DNA of 64,000 bases from Olsenella uli DSM 7084 (GCF_000143845.1 NC_014363.1:145186-209185), one strand, 5' to 3'; shown: positions 31,276-40,395, counted from the stretch's first letter. The notes: generated from the sequence alone by a model not told the origin. Program-made: numbers and translations.

Positions 31276-33363
31276 GTGTCACGTAAGCACGCGCGCCGCA
31301 ACGGCAGAAGGCGTGACGCCCTGCGGCGCCGCCAGCAGGGGGACGTCCTGACGGGAACGATCCACGTGTCCCGCCCTGGGGTCGCGACGGTGGAGACGGC
31401 CGAGGGCGTCTTCGCCGTGGGGCGTGGCGGCATACGCGAGGCCATGAGTGGCGACGAGGTCCAGGTGAGCCTCTCGAGCCGTCGGGGCAGGGAGAGGTTG
31501 GCCTACGTGCAGGGGGTCGCCCGGCGTGCCACGGCCACGTTTCTCGGCACGTTTCGCCGGGCTGAGCCCCTGGGCGTCGTAGTCCCTCTTGACGCTCGCA
31601 TCCGACGTGACTTCTTCGTGCTTCCCACAGACGACAGCGCACATGCGCTGGACGTTGCGGACGGCGATGTCGTGGCCGGCCGCATCCTGGAATATCCTAC
31701 GCGCAAAAGTGCCGGGGTTGTGACCATAGAGCGTCGCGTGGGCTCTCCGGTCGAGCTTGACATGGGCATCGAGGCAGTCGTTGCCTCGTATGGCCTGGTG
31801 GTGGAGCTTGCTTCGGCGGCACTCGAGCAAGCCGAGAAGATCGCGCCCAACGTGGCCGAGACCCTAGCCCTCGACCCTGGTCGCCGCGATCTCAGGCAGT
31901 CCTGCGTGATCACCGTCGATCCCAGTGACGCGCGCGACTTCGACGATGCCATCGGGGCACGTCGCCGCGCAGACGGCTATGAGCTTGAGGTCCATATTGC
32001 CGACGTCACGAATTACGTGTCCTGGGCCTCGCCCATTGACGAGGAGGCCCGCAGGAGAACCTGCTCGGCATATTTGGTTGACCGCGTGATACCGATGCTT
32101 CCCGAGCGCCTGTGCGACGACGTGTGCTCCCTCAAGCCGCAGGAGGACCGACTCTGCATGAGCGTGATCGTCCGCCTGGACCGCCGAGGCGAGGTGCTGG
32201 GGGCCGAAGTCCTGCGTACGGCCGTGCGCTCAAAGGCCCGGCTGGACTATGCGGCAGCCGACCGTCTGCTTGCAGGCGAGGCGGCACCGGACGACCTTCC
32301 TTGCGACAGCCGCTGGCGGCGCCCGGTCGCCGAGAGCCTTGCCGTGCTGGACGAGCTTGCGTCCCTGCGCCGAGAGCGGCGCGCGCGAAGGGGTTCCATC
32401 GACTTCGTGACGCGGGAGGCCAAGGTCATCCTGGACGCCGCCGGCCATCCCAAGGGCGTCAGCGTACGCGAGAGGACGCGTGCCACGAGTCTGGTCGAGG
32501 AGGCGATGCTGCTTGCCAATGAGTCTGTAGCCAAGCTCATCTCGGATGCAGGGCTGCCCTGTGCGTACCGCGTGCACGAACGTCCCTCGCCCGAGGAGCT
32601 CGAGGCGACGATTCCCGTGCTGCGCGAGTTGGGTTTGGTGCGAGGCTCCCAGGACCGTGCGGTCATCGCTGGCGACCCGCGCGCCATTCGCGCGGTCCTG
32701 GAGGCGGCGCGGGGGACGACGGGGGAGGTGCTGGCGAACTCAGTGCTCCTGCGGGCCCAGAAGCGTGCCGTCTACCTGCCGCATAACGACGGCCACTATG
32801 CGCTTGCGGCACCTGCGTACTGCCACTTCACCTCGCCCATCCGACGCTACCCCGACATCATCGTGCATCGTGCGCTGAAACTCCTGCTCGCGCGTGGGGA
32901 GGCGGGTCGCCCTGGAGGGGAGCGAGTCGCCCTGGGCTGTGTGCAGCGTGAGACGGAGCGCATCCTGCCGCAGCTGTGCCGGACCTGCTCCGAACGCGAG
33001 AGGGCGGCGGATGCGGCGGCGCATGCGTCCCAGCGCGTCAAGATGGCCGAGCTGTATGCCGCCCGCGTGGGAGAGGACTTCTCGGGAGTCGTCGTGGGCG
33101 TCGAGCGCTACGGCCTCTTCGTGATGATCGAGGAGAGCCGTGCCGAGGGTCTCCTGCCAACACGGTCACTTGGCAGCGAGCGCTTCATCTACGACGAGAG
33201 CCTCATGGCGCTTACTGGCGAGGAGAGCGGCGCCTGTTGGCGGCCAGGTCGGCGTATCGCCGTGCGCGTGGCGAGCGTGGACGTGATGCAAGGCCAGATA
33301 GACTTCGCGCTGGCGGGAGATGCCAGCGCATCGGGAACCCCTCGCAGGGGTAGGCTACACTAG
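31276..33363 (+). CDS. rnr: Ribonuclease R (RNB-family 3'-5' exoribonuclease)
   Basis: RNase R degrades structured RNA and, with tmRNA-SmpB, non-stop mRNAs. The product has an N-terminal cold-shock/RNA-binding part, the catalytic RNB domain with the metal-binding DPSDARDFDDAI (residues about 214-225), HIADVTNYV and SPIRRYPDIIVHRAL, and a C-terminal S1 domain (FSGVVVGVERYGLFVMIEE). I place the start at GTG 31276, behind GAGGGGGG and after the ftsX terminator, giving 695 residues; the open frame extends 44 codons further upstream. Followed by a TPR-like gene and smpB, consistent with a trans-translation role. Confidence 0.93.
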   Translation: MSRKHARRNGRRRDALRRRQQGDVLTGTIHVSRPGVATVETAEGVFAVGRGGIREAMSGDEVQVSLSSRRGRERLAYVQGVARRATATFLGTFRRAEPLGVVVPLDARIRRDFFVLPTDDSAHALDVADGDVVAGRILEYPTRKSAGVVTIERRVGSPVELDMGIEAVVASYGLVVELASAALEQAEKIAPNVAETLALDPGRRDLRQSCVITVDPSDARDFDDAIGARRRADGYELEVHIADVTNYVSWASPIDEEARRRTCSAYLVDRVIPMLPERLCDDVCSLKPQEDRLCMSVIVRLDRRGEVLGAEVLRTAVRSKARLDYAAADRLLAGEAAPDDLPCDSRWRRPVAESLAVLDELASLRRERRARRGSIDFVTREAKVILDAAGHPKGVSVRERTRATSLVEEAMLLANESVAKLISDAGLPCAYRVHERPSPEELEATIPVLRELGLVRGSQDRAVIAGDPRAIRAVLEAARGTTGEVLANSVLLRAQKRAVYLPHNDGHYALAAPAYCHFTSPIRRYPDIIVHRALKLLLARGEAGRPGGERVALGCVQRETERILPQLCRTCSERERAADAAAHASQRVKMAELYAARVGEDFSGVVVGVERYGLFVMIEESRAEGLLPTRSLGSERFIYDESLMALTGEESGACWRPGRRIAVRVASVDVMQGQIDFALAGDASASGTPRRGRLH

Positions 33364-33404
33364 GTCGGACGCACGGACGGGCCTCTGCCTGCAGGAGGAG
33401 CCAC

Positions 33405-34259
33405 ATGAACCAGACGAGCATGACCGATGACCTGATCGAGGCCGAGAGCCTGCTGCTCCAGGGGCAGGGCGAGCTCGCCCAGGAGCTGCTCTCGCGGCTG
33501 GCCGAGGACGCCGAGGAGTACGTCGATCGCAACTGCCCCACGACCGACGAGCTCCAATGGTTCAGCTTCCCGACGCTGTTCGAGAGGCTCGCCTATCGTC
33601 GCGTCGAGAGCGACCCACGCGAGCTGCGCGATCCCGGCGAGCCCATGGACCGTCTCTATGCCGACCTCGCGCTTGCCTGTGTTCACGTGGGCGACTACGG
33701 CATGGCCGTCGAGGCCCTTCGCCATGCCGTGCGCTGGAACCCGATGGGCTGCGAGCACCGCCTGAACCTGGCGGACCTGTACTACAACGAGGGCGACGTG
33801 CGGGAGTACCTGGCCCTCTCGTTCTCGGTCTTCGAGCGCGCGAGCGACGTGCGCCACCTTGCGCGGGCGTTCGCCAACTTTGCGGACTACTTCATCGTGT
33901 GCGAGAAGCCCCAGGCCGCCGCTGCCGCACTGCGTGCCGCACGGCGCCTCGACGCCAATGACGCGTCGCTTGCGGCCGCCCTCGACCAGGCGGCTGGCAC
34001 CGACCACGACCCCGACCTCGTCGACGACCAGGAGTGCCACGACATCCTCGCCCAAGAGGGCCTGCCGGACGGCGCAAACGCCGAGATTGCCGTCTGCCTG
34101 CTCCTATGCGCCACCGATGCGGCCCGGTCCGGACAGCGCGACGTGGCGACGGACCTCACCGTGCGCGCTCGTGACCTGGTGGGAGATGACGCGGCGAAGA
34201 TGCTGCTCGAGGCCATACGGGCGGATGACGAGGAGGGAAGCGATGGCAACGCACGCTAG
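33405..34259 (+). CDS. TPR-like protein between rnr and smpB
   Basis: A 284-residue soluble, acidic protein. Residues about 75-190 contain helical repeats typical of tetratricopeptide units (DRLYADLALACVHVGDYGMAVEALRHAVRWNP, RLNLADLYYNEGD). No catalytic motif or membrane segment is visible. A strong GGAGGAG ribosome site precedes the ATG, and the gene's end overlaps smpB by 17 bases, so its translation is linked to SmpB. Position between two ribosome-rescue genes suggests, but does not prove, a role in RNA or ribosome quality control. Confidence 0.7.
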   Translation: MNQTSMTDDLIEAESLLLQGQGELAQELLSRLAEDAEEYVDRNCPTTDELQWFSFPTLFERLAYRRVESDPRELRDPGEPMDRLYADLALACVHVGDYGMAVEALRHAVRWNPMGCEHRLNLADLYYNEGDVREYLALSFSVFERASDVRHLARAFANFADYFIVCEKPQAAAAALRAARRLDANDASLAAALDQAAGTDHDPDLVDDQECHDILAQEGLPDGANAEIAVCLLLCATDAARSGQRDVATDLTVRARDLVGDDAAKMLLEAIRADDEEGSDGNAR

Positions 34260-34752
34260 CGCGAGCAAGTCTGGCCGCGGCAAGGGACCTGAGAGGGACA
34301 AGAAGACCATCTCCCGGAACCGCACCGCCCGCCATGACTACGAGATCGGCGAGACCTGGGAGGCGGGCATCGAGCTCACCGGCACCGAGGTCAAGAGCAT
34401 CCGCGAGCGCCCGTGCCAGATTACGGACTCGTTCTGCATCGTCCGTGGTGGCGAGCTGTTCTTGGTGGGGGTCCACATCCACCCCTACTCCAACGGCGGG
34501 GTGTGGAACGTCGACCCCGACCGCCGCCGTCGGCTGCTGATGCACCGCCGCCAGATCGACCTGATAGACCAGAGGCTGCGCACGAAGGGCTCCTCCCTGG
34601 TGCCGCTCGAGCTGTACTTCGACGAGCGCAACCGCGTCAAGCTCCGTGTGGGCCTGGGCAAGGGCAAGAAGCTGTATGACAAGCGCGCCGACATGGCGCG
34701 ACGTGATGCGAACCGCGAGATCCAGCGCGCGCTCAAGGAGCGCAGCCGGTGA
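34243..34752 (+). CDS. smpB: SsrA-binding protein SmpB
   Basis: SmpB binds tmRNA and brings it to stalled ribosomes. The 169-residue protein shows NRTARHDYEIGETWEAGIELTGTEVKSIR, the PYSNGG segment and a basic tail (DKRADMARRDANREIQRALKERSR) that occupies the empty mRNA channel. A Lys-rich N-terminal extension of about 25 residues precedes the barrel. Start at ATG 34243 with AGGAGGGAAG. The tmRNA gene lies 1.4 kb downstream. Confidence 0.96.
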   Translation: MATHASASKSGRGKGPERDKKTISRNRTARHDYEIGETWEAGIELTGTEVKSIRERPCQITDSFCIVRGGELFLVGVHIHPYSNGGVWNVDPDRRRRLLMHRRQIDLIDQRLRTKGSSLVPLELYFDERNRVKLRVGLGKGKKLYDKRADMARRDANREIQRALKERSR

Positions 34753-34944
34753 CTCGCGCCCGCTGCCATGCCGTGGCGAGGGGGTGGGGTTTTCCACTGC
34801 CCGTCGTCGTACGTCAAGTAGCCCACATGGGGTTCTTCTCGTCATCTAAAAACAGGGCCCTGAAGGACCCGCACTACGCTACCCTCTGAGTACCGGAAAA
34901 GGGGATTGCCTCGCGACATGGGGCGCAAGAGGAGAGGAACAAAG

Positions 34945-35088
34945 ATGGCCGAGGAGAAGAAGACCTACAGGTTCGTCTGCACCGTCTGTGGCTTTGAGGT
35001 CGAGGTCGACACGCCCGAGCTGCCCGAGGACTATGTCTGCCCCGTCTGCGGCGTGGGTCCTGACATGTTCGAGCTGGTCGAGGAGTAG
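34945..35088 (+). CDS. Small rubredoxin-like protein
   Basis: A 47-residue protein with two Cys pairs, [10 protein letters not shown] and [12 protein letters not shown], that bind one iron as in rubredoxins and the tail domain of rubrerythrin. It is a cytoplasmic electron carrier, often for peroxide or oxygen detoxification in anaerobes. It is shorter than a classical rubredoxin (about 52 residues) and has no partner gene here. Start at ATG 34945 after AGAGGA. A weak hairpin (GCCCGC/GCGGGC, 35118-35136) after the stop may be its terminator. Confidence 0.85.
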   Translation: MAEEKKTYRFVCTVCGFEVEVDTPELPEDYVCPVCGVGPDMFELVEE

Positions 35089-35322
35089 GTCCGACGGGCT
35101 CGAGGCATGAGCCCCGGGCCCGCTTCCCTTGCGGGCGTCATGTCCTTAGGCGGCGAACTTATCCTTGCGGAGCCGTTGCGCATCTCTCGCCGTCGTACTG
35201 GACTACCCAGGCCATCGGCAAGGCCTTTGCCCTGCAGCTCGCCTATACGGACGGCAGTGCCTCATATGCCGAGTGCGTGACGTTTTGCCAACGCGGCGTC
35301 GCCACGGCGTAGACTGCAGGCT
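35089..35322 (+). other. Gap without clear gene
   Basis: 234 bases between the rubredoxin and DUF1275 genes. It contains the small hairpin at 35118-35136 and no recognisable coding or RNA feature. Confidence 0.5.
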
Positions 35323-36048
35323 ATGAGACGCGCGCGCCAGACATCGGAGAGCCTCGAGCTATGCTTCCTTCTCGCCCTTTCGGGCGGGCTCATGGATGCG
35401 TACTCCTATCTTGCGCGTGGCAAGGTCTTCGCTAATGCCCAGACCGGCAACATGCTGCTCTTTGGCGTGGCCTGTGCCGACGGGGACCCCGAGCGCATGC
35501 TGCGCTACTCGCTGCCTGTCCTGTTCTTTGGCGTGGGCATTGCCGCCGCTCAGCTCACGCGCCATTTCTGCCACGAGCGTCACGTGCACTGGCGCCAGGT
35601 CTGCACCGCCGTGGAGGTCCTTCTCCTCGTCGTGGTGGCGCTCATCCCCGAGGACCACAACCTCGTGGCCAATGGGCTCACCTCCCTTGCCTGCGGCATC
35701 CAGGTGCAGAGCTTTCGGGCGTTCCACGGTCGCGCGCTGGCCACGACCATGTGCATCGGCAACCTTCGCGCGGGCACGCAGGAGCTTGTCAGCTACCGAC
35801 TCACGCGCTCACGCGACCAGCTTGAGGGCATGGCCATCCACTACGGTGTCATCATCACCTTTGTGGCGGGCGCGATCATCGGCAGCCGCATGATCGCCCT
35901 CGTCGGCCTGCAAGCGATCCTTGCGAGCCCGGTCCTGCTGGCCATTGCCCTTGCGCTGATGTTCTGGGACCGAGAGGGAGCGGGCAACTCCCTGACGGGA
36001 GTTTGGGCGGCTGGCGAAGCGGCGGCGAAACGACAGCGACGCGATTAG
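35323..36048 (+). CDS. DUF1275/YoaK family membrane protein
   Basis: A 241-residue membrane protein with about six hydrophobic segments. It shows the family motif SGGLMDAYSYLARGKVFANAQTGN (about residues 20-43) and QSFRAF further on. DUF1275 proteins are widespread and uncharacterised, possibly transporters. The short distance to the ssrA promoter (TATACT at 36072) fits a separate unit. Confidence 0.85.
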   Translation: MRRARQTSESLELCFLLALSGGLMDAYSYLARGKVFANAQTGNMLLFGVACADGDPERMLRYSLPVLFFGVGIAAAQLTRHFCHERHVHWRQVCTAVEVLLLVVVALIPEDHNLVANGLTSLACGIQVQSFRAFHGRALATTMCIGNLRAGTQELVSYRLTRSRDQLEGMAIHYGVIITFVAGAIIGSRMIALVGLQAILASPVLLAIALALMFWDREGAGNSLTGVWAAGEAAAKRQRRD

Positions 36049-36071
36049 TTTCTCCCTCGTACAAAACTGGG

Positions 36072-36077
36072 TATACT
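36072..36077 (+). promoter_or_regulatory. Candidate -10 box of ssrA
   Basis: TATACT, about 72 bases upstream of the mature tmRNA 5' end. The -35 region is weak. The leader would be removed by RNase P. Confidence 0.4.
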
Positions 36078-36148
36078 GTGCTCGCTGGTCGGTGGGCCGG
36101 CGTGTACGTTGACAGCTCGCATGGTGGCAGCAGCCCCATCGCCTACAT

Positions 36149-36513
36149 GGGGGTGACTGGTTTCGACAGGGTAGGTCTGAGGTGGGCAGCAAGCCGTGGT
36201 CTCCTCGCCACGTAAAACTGGGGTGCCGTCAAATTTAATTGACAACGATTCTTACCAGGGCTCTTACGCCCTCGCCGCTTAATCTAAAAGTGGCCGTCTA
36301 ACCAGGGGATTCTCCCGCTCCTGGGGTGACGTCATCCAAGGGAGATGCTCCTTGGGACGTAGTTGGTATGCCCGAGGCCAAGCCTGAACCAGCTGGGACG
36401 CAGAACGTGGGTCACGGGATGCGATGCGTCCGAGATCCAACCGGTGACTGAGCTTGGAGACACCTGCCAGGGATTTGCTTTGGACCGGAGTTCGACTCTC
36501 CGCACCTCCACCA
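36149..36513 (+). ncRNA. ssrA: Transfer-messenger RNA (tmRNA)
   Basis: 365 bases. The 5' GGGGGTGACTGGTTTCGACA and the 3' CACCTCC-ACCA end pair to form the tRNA-like acceptor, and TTCGACTCTCCG gives the T arm. The internal tag frame ends in the codons for SYALAA followed by TAA at 36280-36282. Upstream codons in the same frame read VPSNLIDNDSYQG; the exact resume codon cannot be fixed by eye. It rescues stalled ribosomes with SmpB (34243). Confidence 0.96.
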
Positions 36514-36523
36514 TGAAGGCTCT

Positions 36524-36563
36524 GCCCCTCATCTGCATCCGTGCAGGTGGGGGCTTTTCCTTT
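36524..36563 (+). terminator. ssrA terminator
   Basis: Long stem GCCCCTCATCTGCA with TGCAGGTGGGGGC (one bulge, one wobble), arms within 36524-36554, followed by TTTTCCTTT. Classic intrinsic terminator 10 bases behind the tmRNA CCA. Confidence 0.85.
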
Positions 36564-36654
36564 GCCGCGAATGCTGCTGAGCTACGCTCATAACGTCGCA
36601 TATCCTCACGTAGGCTGTCATGGCGTTAGCCAATGGATAGGCAATGAGCGCCGC

Positions 36655-36880
36655 CTAGACCCTCGGCACCACGACCGCCATCCCGCGTGCCGTGTCGCTC
36701 CCGTCAGGACGGACATAGCGCCGGTAAGTGGTGATGATGTCCGAGTGCCCCAGGATGCGGGAGAGGTCCTCCACGCGCCCGCCCGCGTGGAGGTAGGACG
36801 TCGCGAAGCTGTGTCGGCAGTTCTCGACCGTCACGTGCGGCACCTCGCGCCCCTCCTCGTCGCACCAGCGCATAATAAGG
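36655..36880 (-). pseudogene. Tyrosine recombinase (integrase) C-terminal remnant
   Basis: The only convincing minus-strand coding trace. The readable part (MRWCDEEGREVPHVTVENC, then RHSFATSYLHAGGRVEDL, then SRILGHSDIITTYRRYVR) matches the catalytic C-terminus of phage/ICE integrases: the second Arg of the RHS motif, LGHS, and the Tyr nucleophile in TYRRY. The His of HxxR appears replaced by Glu. The N-terminal and core domains are missing; the frame continues upstream to about 37044 with unrelated sequence. It lies 140 bases from the 3' end of ssrA, a common integration site, pointing to a decayed or excised mobile element. Confidence 0.75.
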
Positions 36881-37177
36881 AGTGAGCAGCAGCATCCAAA
36901 TCGCCGTACACGACTGGGCGCTTTCGATATGGTCGTCAAAGAGGTTGGCGGGCCAATCGCCGAAGCGTGCTGACCATGCCGTGAGCGTACGAGCCGCTGT
37001 GACCTTTCACCCGACTTCGCCGTCTGACGCCGTTGCAAGGCCAAAGCTATAAAACCTCAGTTCAGGATCCACGTCAAGCACTTTTGACATGGGGGCGGGC
37101 CCTCTGTCGCCCCTATTTGATGGACAATCGCCCCGCACGGCCGTACCGTGTCCCCAAGGAGTCCAAGGAGGGGTCGC

Positions 37178-37774
37178 ATGGAGATAGGGCAGAGGATGCG
37201 GGCGCTTCGCCAGGGGGCGGGCCTCACGCAGGACGAGCTGGCCGAGAGGCTCTATGTGAGCCGGCAGACCATCTCCAACTGGGAGACGGGTAAGTCCTAT
37301 CCCGACGTGGAGAGCGTGTCCCTGGCCTGCGACCTCTTCGACGTGTCGGCAGATGCGCTGTTGAAGGGGGACATCATGGAGATGGGCAAGAGGGTCTCGG
37401 AGGAGGATCGCAGGCGCCTGCGCGAGGACGGCTGGCTGTTCGCCGTGCTGCTGGTGGCGGGCTGCGTGGGGCTGTCCTTCTCGCTGGCCCGTCTGGACTG
37501 GCTCTTCGTGGTCGTGTCGCTGATGGCCTTTGGTGCGGCGATCTTCCTGAGCACGCGCCTGGAGCGTGACAAGGAGGGCCATGACGTGCAGACGTTCCGC
37601 GAGGTCCTGGCCTTCTCGCGCGGCGAGGGCGTGGACGAGATACGCGACGCCCGCAGCAAGATGGGCAAGGTCGCGAGCATCGTCGTGCGTGTGCTCGTGG
37701 GGGCGGCGGCTGGCGTTGTCATAGGCGTGGTCGCGGGCAGGGTGGCAGGGATGTTCGTTTCGGCCCTGCCATAA
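37178..37774 (+). CDS. XRE-family regulator with membrane-anchored C-terminus
   Basis: A 198-residue protein. Residues 4-60 are a helix-turn-helix of the XRE type (MRALRQGAGLTQDELAERLYVSRQTISNWETGKSYPD). Residues 85-125 hold two hydrophobic helices and the C-terminus a third, glycine/valine-rich one (VLVGAAAGVVIGVVAGRVAG), so it is probably a membrane-tethered DNA-binding protein. AAGGAGG precedes the ATG at 37178. Signal and targets are unknown. It may have arrived with the nearby integrase-bearing element, but composition does not show this. Confidence 0.8.
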   Translation: MEIGQRMRALRQGAGLTQDELAERLYVSRQTISNWETGKSYPDVESVSLACDLFDVSADALLKGDIMEMGKRVSEEDRRRLREDGWLFAVLLVAGCVGLSFSLARLDWLFVVVSLMAFGAAIFLSTRLERDKEGHDVQTFREVLAFSRGEGVDEIRDARSKMGKVASIVVRVLVGAAAGVVIGVVAGRVAGMFVSALP

Positions 37775-37823
37775 GTGTCACAGGAGATACGCTGTCGAGA
37801 AGTCCAATCAGCAAGGAGTGCCC

Positions 37824-37865
37824 ATGTACGACGCGCAAGGCCCCGCACTCGCGCTCGAGCACTAA
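37824..37865 (+). CDS. Possible 13-codon peptide or truncated gene start
   Basis: A small open frame (MYDAQGPALALEH) with an AAGGAG ribosome site six bases upstream of its ATG and a TAA stop, in the gap before the nucleotidyltransferase-like gene. It may be a leader peptide or the surviving start of a deleted gene. Coding status is unproven. Confidence 0.2.
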   Translation: MYDAQGPALALEH

Positions 37866-37911
37866 TGAACGACGATGCCAAGGCAGATGAGTGACGACAA
37901 GGAGCGACTGT

Positions 37912-38709
37912 ATGTATTTTGATGACCTATGTAGCTCGCTCTCCAGACTCCCAGAGGTCGAGGCGATCGCCCTGGGCGGGTCGCGTGCGGGGGAGTGCTA
38001 CGACGAGACCTCGGACTACGACCTCTATGTCTACTGCGCGCCCATACCTTCAGAGGAGGCCCGAAAGGCATTGCTGGGCGAGTGCTGCGCATACATGGAG
38101 CTCTCCAATAGCTTCTGGGAGCTGGAGGACGACTGCACCTTAAAGGATGGCGTCGACATCGACATCCTCTACCGTGACCTCGGCGCGTTCGCGCGTGAGC
38201 TCTCATCGGTGGTCGACGACTGCGTCGCACGCAACGGCTATACGACCTGCATGTGGCACAACCTGTTGAACAGCCGCGTGATCTTCGATCGTGCGGGTGA
38301 CTATGGTCGGCTCCAGGAGCGCTACTCCGTAAGGTATCCCGAGCGACTGAGGCGAAACATCATCTCTCGGAACATGCGGCTGCTCACGGGAAACCTCCCC
38401 TCCTATGACAGTCAGATCCTGAAGGCCGTCCGCAGGGGTGACCTTGTCAGCGTCAACCACCGGACAGCAGCCCTCATGGAGTCGTACTTCGATGTCATCT
38501 TCGCCCTGAACGGCATGACGCATCCTGGGGAGAAGAGGTTGGTCGCCAAGGCCCTGGAGGGAGCGGATGTCCTGCCGGATGGGTTCGAAAGGGACGTCAA
38601 GGCCCTATACCAGGACCTGTTCAGCAGTCCCGCTGCGGTTGAGGGCGATGTCGGCAGGCTCGTGGGCAACCTCTCGTCGTGCCTTCTCGCCGCAGGTTAT
38701 GAGGTGTAA
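37912..38709 (+). CDS. DUF4037-type nucleotidyltransferase-like protein
   Basis: A 265-residue soluble protein. The N-terminal domain carries the nucleotidyltransferase signature GGSRAGECYDETSDYDLYVY (about residues 22-41), with Asp pair DYD as metal ligands and a third candidate in DIDILYRD. The C-terminal helical part includes SYFDVIFALNGMTHPGEKRL, typical of this group. It resembles antibiotic-modifying or tRNA-type transferases in fold only; the substrate is unknown. It is more canonical than the DUF4037 protein at 1334. Start at ATG 37912 after AAGGAG. Confidence 0.75.
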   Translation: MYFDDLCSSLSRLPEVEAIALGGSRAGECYDETSDYDLYVYCAPIPSEEARKALLGECCAYMELSNSFWELEDDCTLKDGVDIDILYRDLGAFARELSSVVDDCVARNGYTTCMWHNLLNSRVIFDRAGDYGRLQERYSVRYPERLRRNIISRNMRLLTGNLPSYDSQILKAVRRGDLVSVNHRTAALMESYFDVIFALNGMTHPGEKRLVAKALEGADVLPDGFERDVKALYQDLFSSPAAVEGDVGRLVGNLSSCLLAAGYEV

Positions 38710-38800
38710 GGAGTCCATACCCGCCTCTTTCGGCATGGTGCGGTCCCCGCTGCTGGGGGATAATCATCCCATTCGGCAGTCGGGACAGCGGGAGGCAGCG

Positions 38801-39697
38801 ATGACCCAGGGAAATGCTCTGGTGCTTGAGGGTGGCGGCTTTCGGGGCATGTTCACGGCGGGCGTCCTGGACGTCCTCCAGGAACAGGGCATGTACGATT
38901 TCGCCAGCGTCTGGGGCGTCTCGGCGGGGGCCATCAACGCGGCAAGCTTCATGAGCCATCAGATCGGTCGCACCATGCGCATCATGCTGGCCTTCCGTGA
39001 TGACCGCCGCTTCATGAGCCTCTGGTCGCTGGCCACCACGGGAGACCTCGCCGGTGGCGAGTTCATGTACGAGGAGATCCAGAACAACCTCGACCCCAGC
39101 GACGACGCGACCTTCAATGCCAACGAGACCCGGATGTTCGCCGTGGTATCGGATGTCGTCTTCGGCACCCCAGCCTACCTGCCGTGCCGTCGCTTCCCGG
39201 AAGATGTCGCCAACGTCCGGGCGTCGGCGTCCATGCCACTTGTCTCGCGCATGGTGGACATCGACGGCCATCGCTATCTCGACGGCGGCACCACCGATTC
39301 CATCCCCTTCGAGGTGGCCCTGGGCATCGGCGCGCCATGCGAGATCGAGGGACACGTCCCGGCGAGGCGGGCCCTCGTCGTGCTGACACAGGACCGCTCA
39401 TACGAGAAGAGCGGCGCAGACGAGCAGCTGTCCGTGCGTTCCCACCGCTACGATGGCTACCCCTACTACATCGACGCGCTGCTGGGCCGTGCCGAGAGCT
39501 ATAACGCCAAGCGCGAGCGCCTCTTTGACCTCGAGCGTGCTGACGAGAGCCCTGTGCTCGTGATTGCCCCCGAGAAGCCGGTTGAGGTCTCCACGAATGG
39601 CGGCGATGGCGGCGAGCTGCTGGACCTGTATCTGCAGGGACGTCGGCAGGCTGCCGATCGCCTGCAGGAGATCGCCTCCTTCCTTGGCGAGGGATAG
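38801..39697 (+). CDS. Patatin-like phospholipase / serine hydrolase
   Basis: A 298-residue cytoplasmic hydrolase with the patatin catalytic layout: oxyanion loop GGGFRG (residues 11-16), nucleophile S41 in GVSAG, and the dyad aspartate D161 in LDGGTTD. This type (YjjU/RssA-like) cleaves lipid acyl esters or acts in lipid turnover; no signal peptide is present. GGGAGG precedes the ATG at 38801. Confidence 0.88.
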   Translation: MTQGNALVLEGGGFRGMFTAGVLDVLQEQGMYDFASVWGVSAGAINAASFMSHQIGRTMRIMLAFRDDRRFMSLWSLATTGDLAGGEFMYEEIQNNLDPSDDATFNANETRMFAVVSDVVFGTPAYLPCRRFPEDVANVRASASMPLVSRMVDIDGHRYLDGGTTDSIPFEVALGIGAPCEIEGHVPARRALVVLTQDRSYEKSGADEQLSVRSHRYDGYPYYIDALLGRAESYNAKRERLFDLERADESPVLVIAPEKPVEVSTNGGDGGELLDLYLQGRRQAADRLQEIASFLGEG

Positions 39698-39870
39698 CCC
39701 TGCTCGGCAGTTGCGTGTGCGGCATGGGGCGAGCGCTTTGGCACTCCGGCGCCGGCAGAGTCGGGGCGAATCTCCTCGGGACGTGCCCCGACGGCGTATG
39801 CCAAGCCGATGGCTCTCGTGTATGACCTGTGATGTGACGGGGCTTTTTCTCCACCCCGGCAAAACCGTTG

Positions 39871-39920
39871 TATACTCGGAAGGCTTTTCCACTGAGCCCC
39901 GTAACCTCAAAGGAAAAAGC
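39871..39920 (+). promoter_or_regulatory. rplM promoter and candidate L13 leader stem-loop
   Basis: A -10 box TATACT lies at 39871-39876. The predicted transcript would begin near 39883, exactly where a stem starts: GCTTTTCC (39883-39890) pairs with GGAAAA-AGC (39912-39920), leaving one bulged A. Ribosomal protein leaders often use such structures for autoregulation by the encoded protein. Upstream, at 39760-39792, a GTCGGGGC/GCCCCGAC hairpin may end the patatin transcript. Confidence 0.45.
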
Positions 39921-39950
39921 GTTTCGTTTAGTAGCACATGGAGGAGTCAA

Positions 39951-40391
39951 GTGACTAAGTCGACTCATTACGCCAAGCCAGGCGAGGTCGAGCGCAGCTG
40001 GGTGCTCATCGACGCCGATGGTGCCACCCTTGGTCGCCTTGCGACCAGGGCCGCCATGATTCTTCGTGGCAAGAACAAGCCCCAGTACACCCCCAACACC
40101 GACACCGGTGACTTCGTGGTCGTCATCAACGCCGATAAGGTCCAGCTTACCGGCGTCAAGGCAGACCACAAGTCCTACTGGCGCTACTCCGGCTGGCTTG
40201 GTGGCCTCAAGACCGAGTCCTTCAAGGAGGCCATGGAGAAGCATCCCGAGCGTGTCGTCGAGCACGCCATCAAGGGCATGCTCCCCAAGACGACCCTCGG
40301 CCGCAAACAGGGAACCAAGCTCAAGGTTTACGCTGGTCCCGAGCACCCGCATGCCGCTCAGAACCCCGTCAAGATTGATCTGGAGGCTTAG
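39951..40391 (+). CDS. rplM: 50S ribosomal protein L13
   Basis: A 146-residue ribosomal protein, binds 23S rRNA early in 50S assembly. Typical segments: [36 protein letters not shown] and [13 protein letters not shown]. The start is GTG at 39951 behind GGAGGAG. Forms the usual pair with rpsI, which starts five bases after the stop. Confidence 0.97.
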   Translation: MTKSTHYAKPGEVERSWVLIDADGATLGRLATRAAMILRGKNKPQYTPNTDTGDFVVVINADKVQLTGVKADHKSYWRYSGWLGGLKTESFKEAMEKHPERVVEHAIKGMLPKTTLGRKQGTKLKVYAGPEHPHAAQNPVKIDLEA

Positions 40392-40395
40392 ACCG

